Assembly: GCF_014192915.1 (NCBI RefSeq)
Contig: NZ_JACHYN010000016.1
Location: forward strand, 1-64,000
Length of the DNA: 64,000 bases
Direction: 5' to 3'
From: Azospirillum sp. OGB3
GTDB taxonomy: Bacteria; Pseudomonadota; Alphaproteobacteria; Azospirillales; Azospirillaceae
The position numbers and the translations under genes are program-made. The stretch's first letter is position 1. Every line of letters begins with the position of its first letter. Of this stretch, positions 43,708 through 52,574 are shown one piece after another. The notes under the pieces were generated by a model that saw nothing but the letters and a program-made list of their open reading frames with translations, was not told the origin of the DNA and did not search any database.

Positions 43708-44772
43708 ATGACACGATCCATCCGCGTCGTGATCGTGGACGACAGCAGCCTGATGCGGGAGATGCTGAAGGCCGTCATCTCGGACGAGCCCGGCATCGAG
43801 GTGGTCGGCGTCGCCCGCGACCCCTACGAGGCGCGCGACGTCATCAAGCGGACCAACCCGGACGTCGTCACGCTGGACGTCGAGATGCCGCGGATGGACG
43901 GGCTGTCCTTCCTGGAAAAGATCATGACGCTGCGCCCGACGCCGGTCGTCATGGTCTCCTCCCTGACCCAGGAAGGGTCGGAGGCGACGATCCGCGCGCT
44001 GGAGATCGGCGCGGTGGACTGCGTGGCCAAGCCCGACGGCTCCGAGGGCCACGGCTTCGAGGCGATGGCCCACGAGCTGGTCGGCAAGATCCGCATCGCC
44101 GCCACCGCCCGCCTGTCGATGCGGCGGCCCAAGCCCTCGGCCTCTCCCCTCCAGACGCCGCACCGCGCCGGGTCGGGCACCCGCTTCATCGCCATCGGCG
44201 CCTCGACCGGCGGGGTGGAGCGCATCCGCGACGTGCTGGCGGTCATGCCCGCCGACTGCCCGCCCATCGTCATCACCCAGCACATGGGTCCCAGCTACGT
44301 CCCCAGCTTCGCCGCCCGGCTCGACCGCATCTCGCCGCCGTCGGTGGCGGTCGCCACCCAGGGCGCCCGGCTGGTCCAGGGCAAGGTCTACATCGCCCCC
44401 GGCGACCGGCATCTGGTGGTGATCCGCGACGCCCAGGGCTATTCCTGCCACATCCAGGACGGGCCGGCGGTCAGCGGCCACCGCCCGTCGGTGGACGTGT
44501 TGTTCTCCTCCGTCGCCAAGGCGGCGGGGGCGAACGCGGTGGGGGTGATCCTGTCCGGCATGGGCCGCGACGGGGCGTCGGGCATGCTGGCGATGCGCGA
44601 CGCGGGGGCCTATACCATCGGCGAACAGGAATCGAGCTGCGTCGTCTACGGCATGCCGCGCGCCGCCCGGGAAGCCGGGGCGGTCGCCGTCGAACTGCCG
44701 CTGGCGCAGATACCGGCCGAGATGCTGCGCGCGTTCGACGCCATCGGCGAACACCGCACGCGCGCGAACTGA
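43708..44772 (+). CDS. cheB: Chemotaxis methylesterase CheB
   Basis: 354 residues: receiver domain with D57 ([12 protein letters not shown]), a linker, and the methylesterase domain with triad S166 ([11 protein letters not shown]), H192 ([17 protein letters not shown]) and D288 ([10 protein letters not shown]). Removes methyl groups from receptors when phosphorylated by CheA. Three bases after cheD. Confidence 0.97.
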   Translation: MTRSIRVVIVDDSSLMREMLKAVISDEPGIEVVGVARDPYEARDVIKRTNPDVVTLDVEMPRMDGLSFLEKIMTLRPTPVVMVSSLTQEGSEATIRALEIGAVDCVAKPDGSEGHGFEAMAHELVGKIRIAATARLSMRRPKPSASPLQTPHRAGSGTRFIAIGASTGGVERIRDVLAVMPADCPPIVITQHMGPSYVPSFAARLDRISPPSVAVATQGARLVQGKVYIAPGDRHLVVIRDAQGYSCHIQDGPAVSGHRPSVDVLFSSVAKAAGANAVGVILSGMGRDGASGMLAMRDAGAYTIGEQESSCVVYGMPRAAREAGAVAVELPLAQIPAEMLRAFDAIGEHRTRAN

Positions 44773-44783
44773 GGAGCAGCACC

Positions 44784-45950
44784 ATGTCTTTCTACGGCCG
44801 CGCGCCCCGCCTGGAAGCCGGACCGGAACCGGAGAAGCCGGACCTTCCCGACGACGACGCTCCCGTGCACAGCCTGCCCGAGATCGGCGCGAAGATCCCG
44901 GTGACCGGCGAGCTTCTGGCGACTTGGATGGGCTACGCCGACATCCAGCGCCGCACGCTGGAGGCGGTGCAGAACGAGCTGACCCGCACCTCCTCGACGG
45001 TCGAGGACGCCACGCTTGACCTCTCCCACCGCTTCCGCGAACTGGCCGAGAAGGCCATGCAGCAGTCGGAGCGGGTGGAGCAGATCGTCGGCATGGCCGG
45101 CTCCGTCTCCATCGACGGGGAGCGGGTGCCGATGGACCAGCTGGTCACCGGCATGCAGCAGATGATCGCGGACATGATCTCCAACATCGTCACGCTGTCG
45201 CGCCACGCCATGAGCATGGTGTATCTGCTGGACGACGTGCAGAAGGACGTGGCGGAGCTGGAGAAGTCGATCGGCGACATCGACGCCATCAACCGCCAGA
45301 CCAACTTCCTGGCGCTGAACGCCACCATCGAGGCGAGCCGCGCCGGCGAGGCCGGCCGCACCTTCGCGGTGGTCGCGCAGGAGGTGCGCCACCTCTCCCG
45401 CAACACCGGCGCGCTGGCCGACCGCATGCGCTCCAAGGTCACCGCGGTGGTCAAGGGCGTGCGCAACGGCCACGACATCCTGCGCCAGATCGCCGACACC
45501 GACATGTCCCCGCAGATGCTCGCCAAGGAGCGGGTGGACAAGACCATGGACAGCCTCGTCGACCAGACCAACCACTTCCAGGCGGTGCTGGAGACGGCGG
45601 CGACCGTGTCGTCGGACATGTCCGCCACCATCAGCCGCATGGTCACCGGGATGCAGTTCCAGGACCTGACCAAGCAGCGGCTGGAGGCCATCAACGACAG
45701 CCTCGCCATCATGGCGGAGGGGCTGAACGAGCTGGAAAACCGCACCCGCGTCGAAATGCCCGCTTCCTTGGGGCCGCAGGTTCCGCAGGAATGGCTCGAC
45801 GAACTGCTGGGCCGCTTCAAGCTGAGCGAGATGCGCCAGCGCTTCGTGCGCCGTCTGCTGCTGGAAGGGACGGCGCTGGACGAGCATGGCGTCCTTGACG
45901 TCGATGCCGGCCAGGACGACAGTTCCGGCGGCGACATCGAACTTTTCTGA
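44784..45950 (+). CDS. Soluble MCP-like protein with CheZ-like DxxxQ motif
   Basis: 388 residues without membrane helices. The middle (about 160-240) is the MCP signalling tip with [20 protein letters not shown] and [17 protein letters not shown]. The segment near residue 293, [19 protein letters not shown], closely resembles the CheZ phosphatase helix whose D143-xxx-Q147 (FQDLTGQ) dephosphorylates CheY. The acidic C-terminus ends DIELF, reminiscent of the CheZ C-terminal CheY-binding peptide and of receptor tail peptides. No cheZ gene is seen nearby. GAGGAGC stands before the ATG, 11 bases after cheB. Confidence 0.85.
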   Translation: MSFYGRAPRLEAGPEPEKPDLPDDDAPVHSLPEIGAKIPVTGELLATWMGYADIQRRTLEAVQNELTRTSSTVEDATLDLSHRFRELAEKAMQQSERVEQIVGMAGSVSIDGERVPMDQLVTGMQQMIADMISNIVTLSRHAMSMVYLLDDVQKDVAELEKSIGDIDAINRQTNFLALNATIEASRAGEAGRTFAVVAQEVRHLSRNTGALADRMRSKVTAVVKGVRNGHDILRQIADTDMSPQMLAKERVDKTMDSLVDQTNHFQAVLETAATVSSDMSATISRMVTGMQFQDLTKQRLEAINDSLAIMAEGLNELENRTRVEMPASLGPQVPQEWLDELLGRFKLSEMRQRFVRRLLLEGTALDEHGVLDVDAGQDDSSGGDIELF

Positions 45951-46028
45951 AATCAAGGGATTCTCTGGAATCCCCAACCAGTCTTGCTCCATTCTGGCGT
46001 GGTCCGCAAAGGCCAGCCGCCGCAATGC

Positions 46029-46054
46029 CCCTTCAGGAACACCCTTCAGGAACA
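46029..46054 (+). repeat. 13-bp tandem duplication in leader of STAS gene
   Basis: CCCTTCAGGAACA occurs twice without gap (46029-46041, 46042-46054), ending 8 bases before the STAS start. Each copy contains CAGGA, so the duplication repeats the ribosome-site-like sequence. Confidence 0.9.
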
Positions 46055-46062
46055 CCGGACCG

Positions 46063-46368
46063 ATGGACTACGGAATTGAGGACAAGGAGCAGGAGACCCT
46101 GGTTCGGTTGCGCGGTCGCCTGACCTTCAACGACCACGCCAAGCTGCGCGCCCTGATCCGGGAGATGCTGCAGAACAAGGCCAAACGTCAGGTGCTCGAC
46201 CTCTCCACGCTGGAATTCGTCGATTCGGCGGGAATCGGCATGCTGCTGATCGCGCGGGAGGAAATGGCGAACGCGGACAAGCAGCTCGTCCTGCGCTCCG
46301 CCGCCGGGCAGGTCAAGCGCGTGCTGACGGTGGCCCAGCTCAACAAGATCGTCACGATCGAGGACTGA
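46063..46368 (+). CDS. STAS anti-sigma-factor antagonist, copy 1
   Basis: 101 residues of the SpoIIAA/RsbV type: GRLTFNDHAKLRALI and LEFVDSAGIGMLLIAREEM. S55 in the DSAGIG motif is the site phosphorylated by an RsbW-like kinase and restored by a PP2C phosphatase. It is as long as copy 2 at 53341 and has the serine at the same position. The ATPase partner follows after five bases. It starts 112 bases after the MCP/CheZ-like gene and may read through from the che operon. Confidence 0.92.
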   Translation: MDYGIEDKEQETLVRLRGRLTFNDHAKLRALIREMLQNKAKRQVLDLSTLEFVDSAGIGMLLIAREEMANADKQLVLRSAAGQVKRVLTVAQLNKIVTIED

Positions 46369-46373
46369 ACCCT

Positions 46374-47102
46374 TTGGTCCCGTCCCCCACCCATGTCGCC
46401 GCCCTGCAAGGCCTGGGCGTGCCGGCCGACCGGCTGGACCGGTTGTCGGCGGCGCTTCGGCTTCCGCCCCGGCGACCCGGCTCTCCGATGGGGAAGGCGT
46501 TGGGCGCCTCCGTGTTGCTTCTGGTGGGCGACGCCGGCGCCGTGGAGGCGCCGGAGTTCTGGCAGCGGCCCTATGGCGCCTGGATCGAGCTCGCCGGCCT
46601 GTCCGACGACCAGATCGTCGAGGCCGCGCGCCGCGCCGCCCGCGCCGACCTGTTCGCCTGCGTGACGACGGTGACCGCCAACCGCCTGCATCTGGCCGGC
46701 CGCATCCTGACCGGGCTGGTCGCCCTGCACCCCATGCCGGATGCCCAGCGCGACGACATGGAGCTGGCGCTGCACGAGGCGATCAGCAACGCGGTGGTCC
46801 ACGGCAACCTTCAGGTCGAAGGCATGAAGGGGCTGAGCGTGGAGGCGCTGGAGCGCTTCTCCCACGATCTGGCGGCGCGCATGGCCGACCCCGCCTTCGC
46901 CGAGCGCCGGATCGAAGTCGCCGCCTGGCTGGAGAGCGCTTGCGCGGTGGTGGAGGTCGCCGACGAGGGAACCGGCTTCGCCCGGCCGGAGCGCATCGAC
47001 TACGGCGCCTCGGGCCGCGGGCTCGACCTGATCGCCGCCATCGTCGAGGAGCTTCAGCTTCTCGACGGCGGGCGCCGCATCCGCATGAGGTTCCCCCTCT
47101 GA
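46374..47102 (+). CDS. RsbW-like serine kinase / anti-sigma ATPase, copy 1
   Basis: 242 residues. An N-terminal domain of about 120 residues without recognised motif precedes a GHKL ATPase: MELALHEAISNAVVHGNL (N-box), VADEGTGFARPE (G1) and GASGRGLDLIAAIVEEL (G2). It should phosphorylate the STAS protein and switch between it and another partner. The start is TTG at 46374 behind GAGGAC; no earlier start is possible close to the STAS stop. TGATG overlap with the next gene. Confidence 0.85.
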   Translation: MVPSPTHVAALQGLGVPADRLDRLSAALRLPPRRPGSPMGKALGASVLLLVGDAGAVEAPEFWQRPYGAWIELAGLSDDQIVEAARRAARADLFACVTTVTANRLHLAGRILTGLVALHPMPDAQRDDMELALHEAISNAVVHGNLQVEGMKGLSVEALERFSHDLAARMADPAFAERRIEVAAWLESACAVVEVADEGTGFARPERIDYGASGRGLDLIAAIVEELQLLDGGRRIRMRFPL

Positions 47103-48280
47103 TGGACGACGCCATCGCCGCCTGCCGCATCCTGGTGGTGGATGACACCGACTTCAACCGCACGCTGATCGGCGCCCTGCTCGGCGAAGCCGGCTTCCAG
47201 AACGTCGCCTACGCCAGGGACGGCTTCGACGCGCTGGCCCAGATCACCGCGGAGGCGCCGGACCTGCTGATCCTCGACATCATGATGCCGGGGATGGACG
47301 GATTCGAGGTGTGCCGCCGCCTGCGCGCCGACCACGCCTACGCCGACCTCCCGGTGCTGGTGCAGACCGCCCTGTCCTCCAGCGACGACCGCAACCGCGC
47401 TTTCGCCGCCGGCACCACCGACCTGATCTCCAAGCCGCTGGACCGGACCGAGCTGGTCGCCCGCGTGCGCATCCACCTGCAGAACCGGGTGCTGATCCGC
47501 GACCTGCAGACCTACCGGGCGCGGGTCGAGGGGGAGCTGGCGATGGCCCGTTCCATGTACGACCATCTGCTGCCCTCTCCGACGCTGTGCGCCGCGCTGA
47601 CGGACAGCGCCGGGGTGACGCTGCGCTCGCACACGGCGCTGTCCTCCGACCTCGGCGGCGACCTTTGGGGGGTGCTGCCGCTGGCGGGCGGGCGGTTCGG
47701 GCTGTTCCTGCTCGACATGGCCGGGCGCGGCGTGTCGGCGGCGCTGAACGCCTTCCGCATGCACACGCTGATCCATGAGCTGGCGCCCCAGTTTGGCGAG
47801 CGGCCCGGCGCCTTCCTGACCGAACTCAACGAGCGGGCGGTCTGCCTCCTGGAGCTTGGGCAGCACGCCACGGTGATCTACGGCGTTGTGGACGCCGCGG
47901 CGGAGCGCTTCACCTACGCGGCGGCGGCGGCGGCGCCACCGGTACTGCTCCCCCCGAACAACGCGGCGCTGGTCTTCGGCGAGGGGGCCGACGAATCGGT
48001 GGGCGTCGCCGCGGGCACCTGCTTCGAGGAGCGCAGCCTGCCCTTCCCGCCGGACTCGGCGTTGGTCCTGCACTCGACCGCCGTGTTGGAGGCGCTGGGC
48101 GGGCGCGACGGCGGTCTCGCCGACCTGCTGCGGAGCGCCGCCGTCCGGAACACCGCGGCTGGCGGCGGCGAGGATGGCGATGCCTTCGCGGCGGTAACTG
48201 CGGCGCTCGCCGCCGCCCAGGGCGACGTGCCGCTCGACGACCACACGCTGGTCTGGATCGGACGCGGGGGGGCGCGATGA
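47102..48280 (+). CDS. Receiver-PP2C (RsbU/SpoIIE-type) protein, degenerate phosphatase
   Basis: 392 residues: receiver with D59 (LILDIMMPGMDG) followed by a coil and a SpoIIE-type phosphatase fold. Metal sites are partly lost. LGGDLWG and LLDMAGRGVSAAL remain, but GHG is GRG, and the conserved SDG acid (YSDG in the neighbour) is replaced by HSTAVLEAL. The terminal DDHT keeps one Asp. It may bind its STAS target without dephosphorylating it. It lies between the ATPase and an intact paralogue. Confidence 0.88.
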   Translation: MDDAIAACRILVVDDTDFNRTLIGALLGEAGFQNVAYARDGFDALAQITAEAPDLLILDIMMPGMDGFEVCRRLRADHAYADLPVLVQTALSSSDDRNRAFAAGTTDLISKPLDRTELVARVRIHLQNRVLIRDLQTYRARVEGELAMARSMYDHLLPSPTLCAALTDSAGVTLRSHTALSSDLGGDLWGVLPLAGGRFGLFLLDMAGRGVSAALNAFRMHTLIHELAPQFGERPGAFLTELNERAVCLLELGQHATVIYGVVDAAAERFTYAAAAAAPPVLLPPNNAALVFGEGADESVGVAAGTCFEERSLPFPPDSALVLHSTAVLEALGGRDGGLADLLRSAAVRNTAAGGGEDGDAFAAVTAALAAAQGDVPLDDHTLVWIGRGGAR

Positions 48281-49461
48281 ACGAGCTGCCGGAGGTTCCG
48301 GGGCTGGAAACGGCCCGCGTCCTGGTGGTGGACGACAACCGCGTGAACCGCCATCTGCTCCAGGCCCTGCTGGAACGCGGCGGCGTCACCCGCATCGAGA
48401 TGGCGGAGGACGGCAACGACGCTCTGGCCCGGCTGGGCACCTTCCGGCCCGACCTGATCCTGCTCGACCTGATGATGCCGAACCTGGACGGGTTCGAGAT
48501 GTGCCGTCGCCTGCGCGCGATCCCCCTCTGGAAGGATCTGCCGGTCCTCGTGCAATCCAGCCTGAACCGGGCGGAAGACCGCGCCAAGGCCTTCGCCGCC
48601 GGGGCCACCGACTATGTGACCAAGCCGATCAACGCGGTCGAGCTGCTGGCCCGCGTGCGCATCCACCTGCAGAACCGCGCGCTGCTCCACGACCTCCAGT
48701 GTTTCCGCGATCGGACGGAAAGCGAACTGTCGCTCGCCCGCAAAATGCAGGAACGGCTGATGCCGTCGCCGGAGCGGCTGGCCGAGGCGGAAGCCGCGGC
48801 GGGGGTGGACATCGCCGCCCATTTCGCCCCTTCGTCGGAGCTGGGCGGCGATTTCTGGGACCTGCGGCACGACGCCGGTGAGCGGGGACCAAGCCGGACC
48901 ATGCTCTACATGGTCGATTTCTCCGGTCACGGCGTCGGCGCGGCGCTGAACACCTTCCGACTGCACGCCATCTGCCAGCAGATGGACGTGTCCGGCCTGA
49001 CTCCGGCCGAGTTCCTGGCCACCGTCAACCGGCGGCTGTGCGCGCTGCTTCCCAACGGGCAGTTCGCCACCATGCTGGCCGGGGTGGTCGAGCCGGCGGA
49101 AAACCGCTTTGTCTACGCCTCGGCCGGGTCCACGCGCCCGATGGTCTGGGCGCCCGGCGATTCCGCGCCTTTGCTGGGCGACAGCGCCGGCCTGCCGCTC
49201 GGTCTGCTGGCCTCGGCGGAGTATGAGGAGCGCTCCCTCCCCCTGCCCCCCGGCGGGCGCCTGTTCCTCTATTCGGACGGAGCCATCGAAATCCCGGTCG
49301 GCAACGACGTCTTGGACGAGCCGGGCCTTGCCGCCCTGGTCGCCGAGCGGATGGGCGAGACGGACGGCGGTCGCCTCCTGGACGGGTTGCTGGAGCGACT
49401 GCGCGCCATCGGTCCCATCGACGACGACCTGACCGCCCTGCTGCTGACCCGCAAGGGCTGA
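48277..49461 (+). CDS. Receiver-PP2C (RsbU/SpoIIE-type) phosphatase
   Basis: 394 residues: receiver with D64 (LLDLMMPNLDG) and a complete SpoIIE-type phosphatase with LGGDFWD, MVDFSGHGVGAAL, YSDGAIEIP and DDDLTALLL. Phosphorylation of the receiver should control dephosphorylation of the STAS protein. ATGA overlap with the degenerate paralogue. Last gene of the first partner-switching set; a PIN-domain gene follows after 24 bases. Confidence 0.92.
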   Translation: MNELPEVPGLETARVLVVDDNRVNRHLLQALLERGGVTRIEMAEDGNDALARLGTFRPDLILLDLMMPNLDGFEMCRRLRAIPLWKDLPVLVQSSLNRAEDRAKAFAAGATDYVTKPINAVELLARVRIHLQNRALLHDLQCFRDRTESELSLARKMQERLMPSPERLAEAEAAAGVDIAAHFAPSSELGGDFWDLRHDAGERGPSRTMLYMVDFSGHGVGAALNTFRLHAICQQMDVSGLTPAEFLATVNRRLCALLPNGQFATMLAGVVEPAENRFVYASAGSTRPMVWAPGDSAPLLGDSAGLPLGLLASAEYEERSLPLPPGGRLFLYSDGAIEIPVGNDVLDEPGLAALVAERMGETDGGRLLDGLLERLRAIGPIDDDLTALLLTRKG

Positions 49462-49485
49462 CCGGCCCATGGAGCCGACGGGCGC

Positions 49486-49941
49486 ATGACCGCCACCCCC
49501 CACCACGCGGTCCAGGCCTTCCGCGCCGTTTTGGACACCAACATTCTTATCGGCTACGCCTTGCTGGGATCTGAGGTGCCTCGCCGCAGCCTGGCCATCC
49601 AACGCAGCGTCGAGGCGGTGCGCCTGCGGGGCGCCGCCTTCGTGTCCGACGCCACCCTGACGGAACTGTGCACGGTGCTGTTGCGCCCCAACTTCGACCG
49701 CTACCGCCCGGCGGCGGAGCGGATCGCGTTCCTGACGGCCTTCGCCGCGGAGGCCCGGCGGGTCGAGCCCGTCCCGGTGGAGCGGTTGTGCCGCGACCCC
49801 GACGACGACATGTTCCTGGCCGTAGCGCTGGCCGCCGACGCCGACTGGCTGGTGACGGTGGACCGGCAGCTTCTGTCGGTGCGTCAGGTTGGGCGCACGC
49901 GCATCCTGCGCCCCGAGCGGTTCCTCGACGCGATCGGCTGA
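49486..49941 (+). CDS. PIN-domain ribonuclease-like protein (PIN_3 / VapC-like)
   Basis: 151 residues. The acidic pocket is complete: D17 (VLDTNILIGY), E60 (LTELCTVLL), DDD near 106-108 (CRDPDDDMFLAVAL) and D126 (TVDRQLL). Length and the DPDDDMFLALA block fit the COG1569 group annotated as putative toxins. No small antitoxin gene precedes it; upstream is the PP2C gene. Either an orphan, or its partner is the next protein, which does not resemble an antitoxin. Confidence 0.85.
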   Translation: MTATPHHAVQAFRAVLDTNILIGYALLGSEVPRRSLAIQRSVEAVRLRGAAFVSDATLTELCTVLLRPNFDRYRPAAERIAFLTAFAAEARRVEPVPVERLCRDPDDDMFLAVALAADADWLVTVDRQLLSVRQVGRTRILRPERFLDAIG

Positions 49942-50059
49942 GGCCAGCGCCGACCGGCGCTGCGGCATAAAAAGTTTCCACTCGACTTCCGGCCTTCGTT
50001 CTCTAGAATGAAAAGAGAACACTTCGCAAACTAGCGGTGAACGGATCGCGGGTGACCGG

Positions 50060-50491
50060 ATGAGCACGCAACCTCTCCTGTTCGACAGCCTGCCCGAGAC
50101 GGAGCGGGCGCGCAAACCGGCGCGCCGGTCCCGTGCCGCCAGCGTGGCGGCGCCGGTGGCCGTCGACGTGGTGCGGGAGGACGTTCCGTCACCGTCGGCG
50201 CCGCCACCGATGACCCTCGCGCTCGTCCCGCCGCCGCCCGTCCCGATGGCGCCGCGCGCCGACTTCGACCCCGCCGCCTTGACCAACGCAGAGCTGCGGG
50301 CGCTGGCGCAGGCTTTGCCCGATCAGAAGCTGGCCCATCTGCTGATCGAAGCCGCACGCGAGTTGAAGCGCCGCGCCGCTCCGGGGGCCTGGGAAGAGGA
50401 GGGAGAAGAGGACGGTCCGTCCGAGCCGAACCCCCTGCTGCTGCGCGCCGCCCGGCAGGCGGTCGGCGAATTGTCTGGCGAGGACGGCTGA
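50060..50491 (+). CDS. Proline-rich protein of unknown function
   Basis: 143 residues. First 75 residues are Pro/Ala/Val-rich and likely disordered. A helical block follows (FDPAALTNAELRALAQAL and HLLIEAARELKRRAA). An acidic stretch EEEGEEDGPSEPNP and a final helix LLLRAARQAVGELSG complete it. No signal peptide. Family not recognised. It may belong with the PIN gene by position only. Confidence 0.6.
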   Translation: MSTQPLLFDSLPETERARKPARRSRAASVAAPVAVDVVREDVPSPSAPPPMTLALVPPPPVPMAPRADFDPAALTNAELRALAQALPDQKLAHLLIEAARELKRRAAPGAWEEEGEEDGPSEPNPLLLRAARQAVGELSGEDG

Positions 50492-50737
50492 CCACGTCAT
50501 GAACACTGACCGATTCACAGAATACGCGTCAGGAAACAAAATAATCCCTCCGCAATAGATCGTTTCGTACCCCAACTTTGTGCGGTTTCCTCCCCCCGAT
50601 TCGGGAATGATTGCGCGACAAGACACGCATTTATGTGCAATGATGTGTCCGCAGCCTGACCAAAGGCCGCGCCTGCGTTTCCCTGGCGCGCCGCCGACGG
50701 TCCGAGCCCAAGAGGAACGACCCGCGGGGAGGGTGAT
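50492..50737. other. 246-base intergenic region before dedA-like gene
   Basis: Distinctly more AT-rich in its first part than its surroundings. No credible gene on either strand and no clear hairpin. It probably holds the promoter of the DedA-family gene. Confidence 0.5.
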
Positions 50738-51322
50738 TTGGACTGGATGACCTGGCTCCAGGATTGGGGCGATGCCTTCTATCCCCTGGCCTTCATATGG
50801 GCCTTCTTCGAAGGCGAGACCTTCGTGATTTTCGGTGGGATGGGCGCGCATCTGGGGATCATCAACCTTTACTGGCTGGTGGCCGCCGTCTGGATCGGCA
50901 GCTTCATGGGCGACCAGTGCTATTTCTGGATCGGCCGCAAATGGGGCGGCAAGGCTCTGGCCCGCTTTCCGGCGGCGGAGGCCCGAGCCTCCCGCGTCCT
51001 GCATTGGCTGGAGGTCTACGGGGTCGGCTTCATCCTGGCCTTCCGCTTCCTCTACGGGGTGCGCAACATCGCCTCGGTCGCCGTCGGCACGTCCCGAATG
51101 CCCTGGCGCAAGTTCCTGTTCTGGAACTTCATCGCCGCCGGCATCTGGGCCTGGAGCTTCGCCGGGGCCGGCTATCTGTTCGGCGAGGCCGCCGCCGCCA
51201 TCGGCGAGAACGGCCCGAAGATCCTCCTGCTCATCGCGCTGGGCATCGGCGTCACGCTCTTCGCCGTGAAGAGCGTGCTGTGGGTCCGCCGCCGCTACGC
51301 CGCGTCCGAGACGCAGGCGTAA
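50738..51322 (+). CDS. DedA-family membrane protein
   Basis: 194 residues with four or five helices. FFEGETFVIFGGMGAHLG near residue 23 and GDQCYFWIGRKWGGKAL near 58 are the conserved DedA blocks. FILAFRFLYGVRNIASVAVG near 103 carries the family Arg pair. Related proteins maintain lipid carrier recycling and membrane potential. Start TTG 50738 is favoured by GGGAGGG five bases upstream; ATG 50747 is the alternative. Confidence 0.88.
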   Translation: MDWMTWLQDWGDAFYPLAFIWAFFEGETFVIFGGMGAHLGIINLYWLVAAVWIGSFMGDQCYFWIGRKWGGKALARFPAAEARASRVLHWLEVYGVGFILAFRFLYGVRNIASVAVGTSRMPWRKFLFWNFIAAGIWAWSFAGAGYLFGEAAAAIGENGPKILLLIALGIGVTLFAVKSVLWVRRRYAASETQA

Positions 51323-51351
51323 CGGCGCCTCTCCCCGGAAGCATCAGGCAA

Positions 51352-51390
51352 AAGGGCCGCCGCGGACCACCGCGGCGGCCTTTCCTGTTT
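51352..51390. terminator. Bidirectional intrinsic terminator
   Basis: GGCCGCCGCGG (51355-51365) and CCGCGGCGGCC (51370-51380) form an 11-bp stem flanked by AAAG and TTTCCTGTTT. It lies between the DedA gene (+) and the converging receiver-PP2C gene (-). Confidence 0.9.
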
Positions 51391-51397
51391 CTGGGCT

Positions 51398-52555
51398 TTA
51401 CGCCCGGCGGGCGATCCACACGGCGGTCAGGTCGTCACGCAGCGGCAGGCTCGTGCGGGCGTAGAAGCGCTCCAGCAGCGGCCCCAGCGGGCGGGCGCGG
51501 TTGGCGGCCATGGCCCCGCGCAGCAGGCCGGGCACCCCGTCCTGGCCGAGCGGCTCGTTGTCCGGGCCGCTGCATTCGATCAGCGCGTCGCTGTAGAGGA
51601 ACAGGCAGCCGCCGCGCGGCAGGCGCAGGCTGCGGTCGGCATAGACGGCACGGCGCGACGCGCCCAGCACCAGCCCCGCCGAATCGAGCAGCCGAAGCTC
51701 CCCGGCGATCCCCACCACCGGATTCGGCGCCCCGGCCGAGGCGTAGGTCAGCGTGTCGGTGTGCAGGTCCAGGATGCCGAAGAAGGCGGTGGCGAACTGC
51801 CCGACCGGCAGCACCTCCTTCAGCGCCTGGTTCAGCCCGGCCAGCCATTCCGAGGGCGGCACATGCTGCATGGGGAAGCGGTCGATCAGCGTGTGCAGAC
51901 GGAAGGTGTTGATGGCGGCGGTGATGCCGTGCCCGGCGAAATCGACCATCAGGAAGGCGACGCGGTGACTGTCCAGCGGATAAACGTTCCAGAAATCGCC
52001 GCCCAGCTCCGACGAGGTTTCGAAATGGGCGTCCAGCACCAGCTCGTACCGCTCAGCGACCGCCTTCAGCTCCTTCGGCTCGGGCAGCAGGGAGAGCTGC
52101 ATCGCCTTGGCGTGCTTCAGCTCCCGCTCCACCCGCCCACGGAAATTGGCGAGGTCGGTGAACAGCTTGCGCTTTTCGAGCTGGTGGCGGACGCGGGCGA
52201 CGCACTCGCCGGGCTTGATCGGCTTGGAGATGAAGTCGCTGCCGCCGGCCTCGAAGCAGCGGACCTGCTCCTCGTCGCTGTCCAGTGCGGTCTGGAACAG
52301 GATCGGCAGTTCCTCGTGGGTCAGCCGCTCGCGCAGGCGCCGGCACATCTCCAGCCCGTCCATCACCGGCATGCTGACGTCGAGCAGGACCAGATCGGGG
52401 CGGAAGCTCTCCACCTTGCGCAGTCCTTCCACGCCGTTCTCGGCGACCTCGATCTGGGTCAGCCCGGCACGACGGATCATCAGGGCCAGCGACTTCCTGT
52501 TGAACTCGTTGTCGTCAACGATCAGGACACGGCTGGCGGCGAGCGAAATGGGCAT
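51398..52555 (-). CDS. Receiver-PP2C (RsbU/SpoIIE-type) phosphatase, second set
   Basis: 385 residues: receiver with D59 (LVLLDVSMPVMDG) and a phosphatase with LGGDFWN, MVDFAGHGITAAI, YSDALIECS and DDLTAVWI, so all main metal acids are present. A coil (RVERELKHAKAMQLSLLPEP) joins the parts. It resembles the two phosphatases at 47102 and 48277. It follows the ATPase gene by 19 bases on the minus strand. Confidence 0.92.
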   Translation of the reverse strand: MPISLAASRVLIVDDNEFNRKSLALMIRRAGLTQIEVAENGVEGLRKVESFRPDLVLLDVSMPVMDGLEMCRRLRERLTHEELPILFQTALDSDEEQVRCFEAGGSDFISKPIKPGECVARVRHQLEKRKLFTDLANFRGRVERELKHAKAMQLSLLPEPKELKAVAERYELVLDAHFETSSELGGDFWNVYPLDSHRVAFLMVDFAGHGITAAINTFRLHTLIDRFPMQHVPPSEWLAGLNQALKEVLPVGQFATAFFGILDLHTDTLTYASAGAPNPVVGIAGELRLLDSAGLVLGASRRAVYADRSLRLPRGGCLFLYSDALIECSGPDNEPLGQDGVPGLLRGAMAANRARPLGPLLERFYARTSLPLRDDLTAVWIARRA

Positions 52556-52574
52556 GCGCGGACCCGCCCGGCCG

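Noticed and set aside
42117-45950. A 1277-codon open frame on the plus strand crossing cheR, cheD and cheB.
   Set aside because: Only the part from 44784 has a ribosome site and family resemblance; the rest runs out of frame through three clear che genes.
35975-45950. Assignment as A. brasilense chemotaxis cluster 1.
   Set aside because: Cluster 1 has order cheA-W-Y-B-R without cheD or STAS. This one is STAS-Y-A-W-mcp-R-D-B, closer to F7-type (Che4-like) order, but cluster number is left open.
49486-50491. A classic VapBC toxin-antitoxin pair.
   Set aside because: VapB antitoxins are short, precede the toxin and have a DNA-binding front. The only candidate follows it, is 143 residues and Pro-rich.
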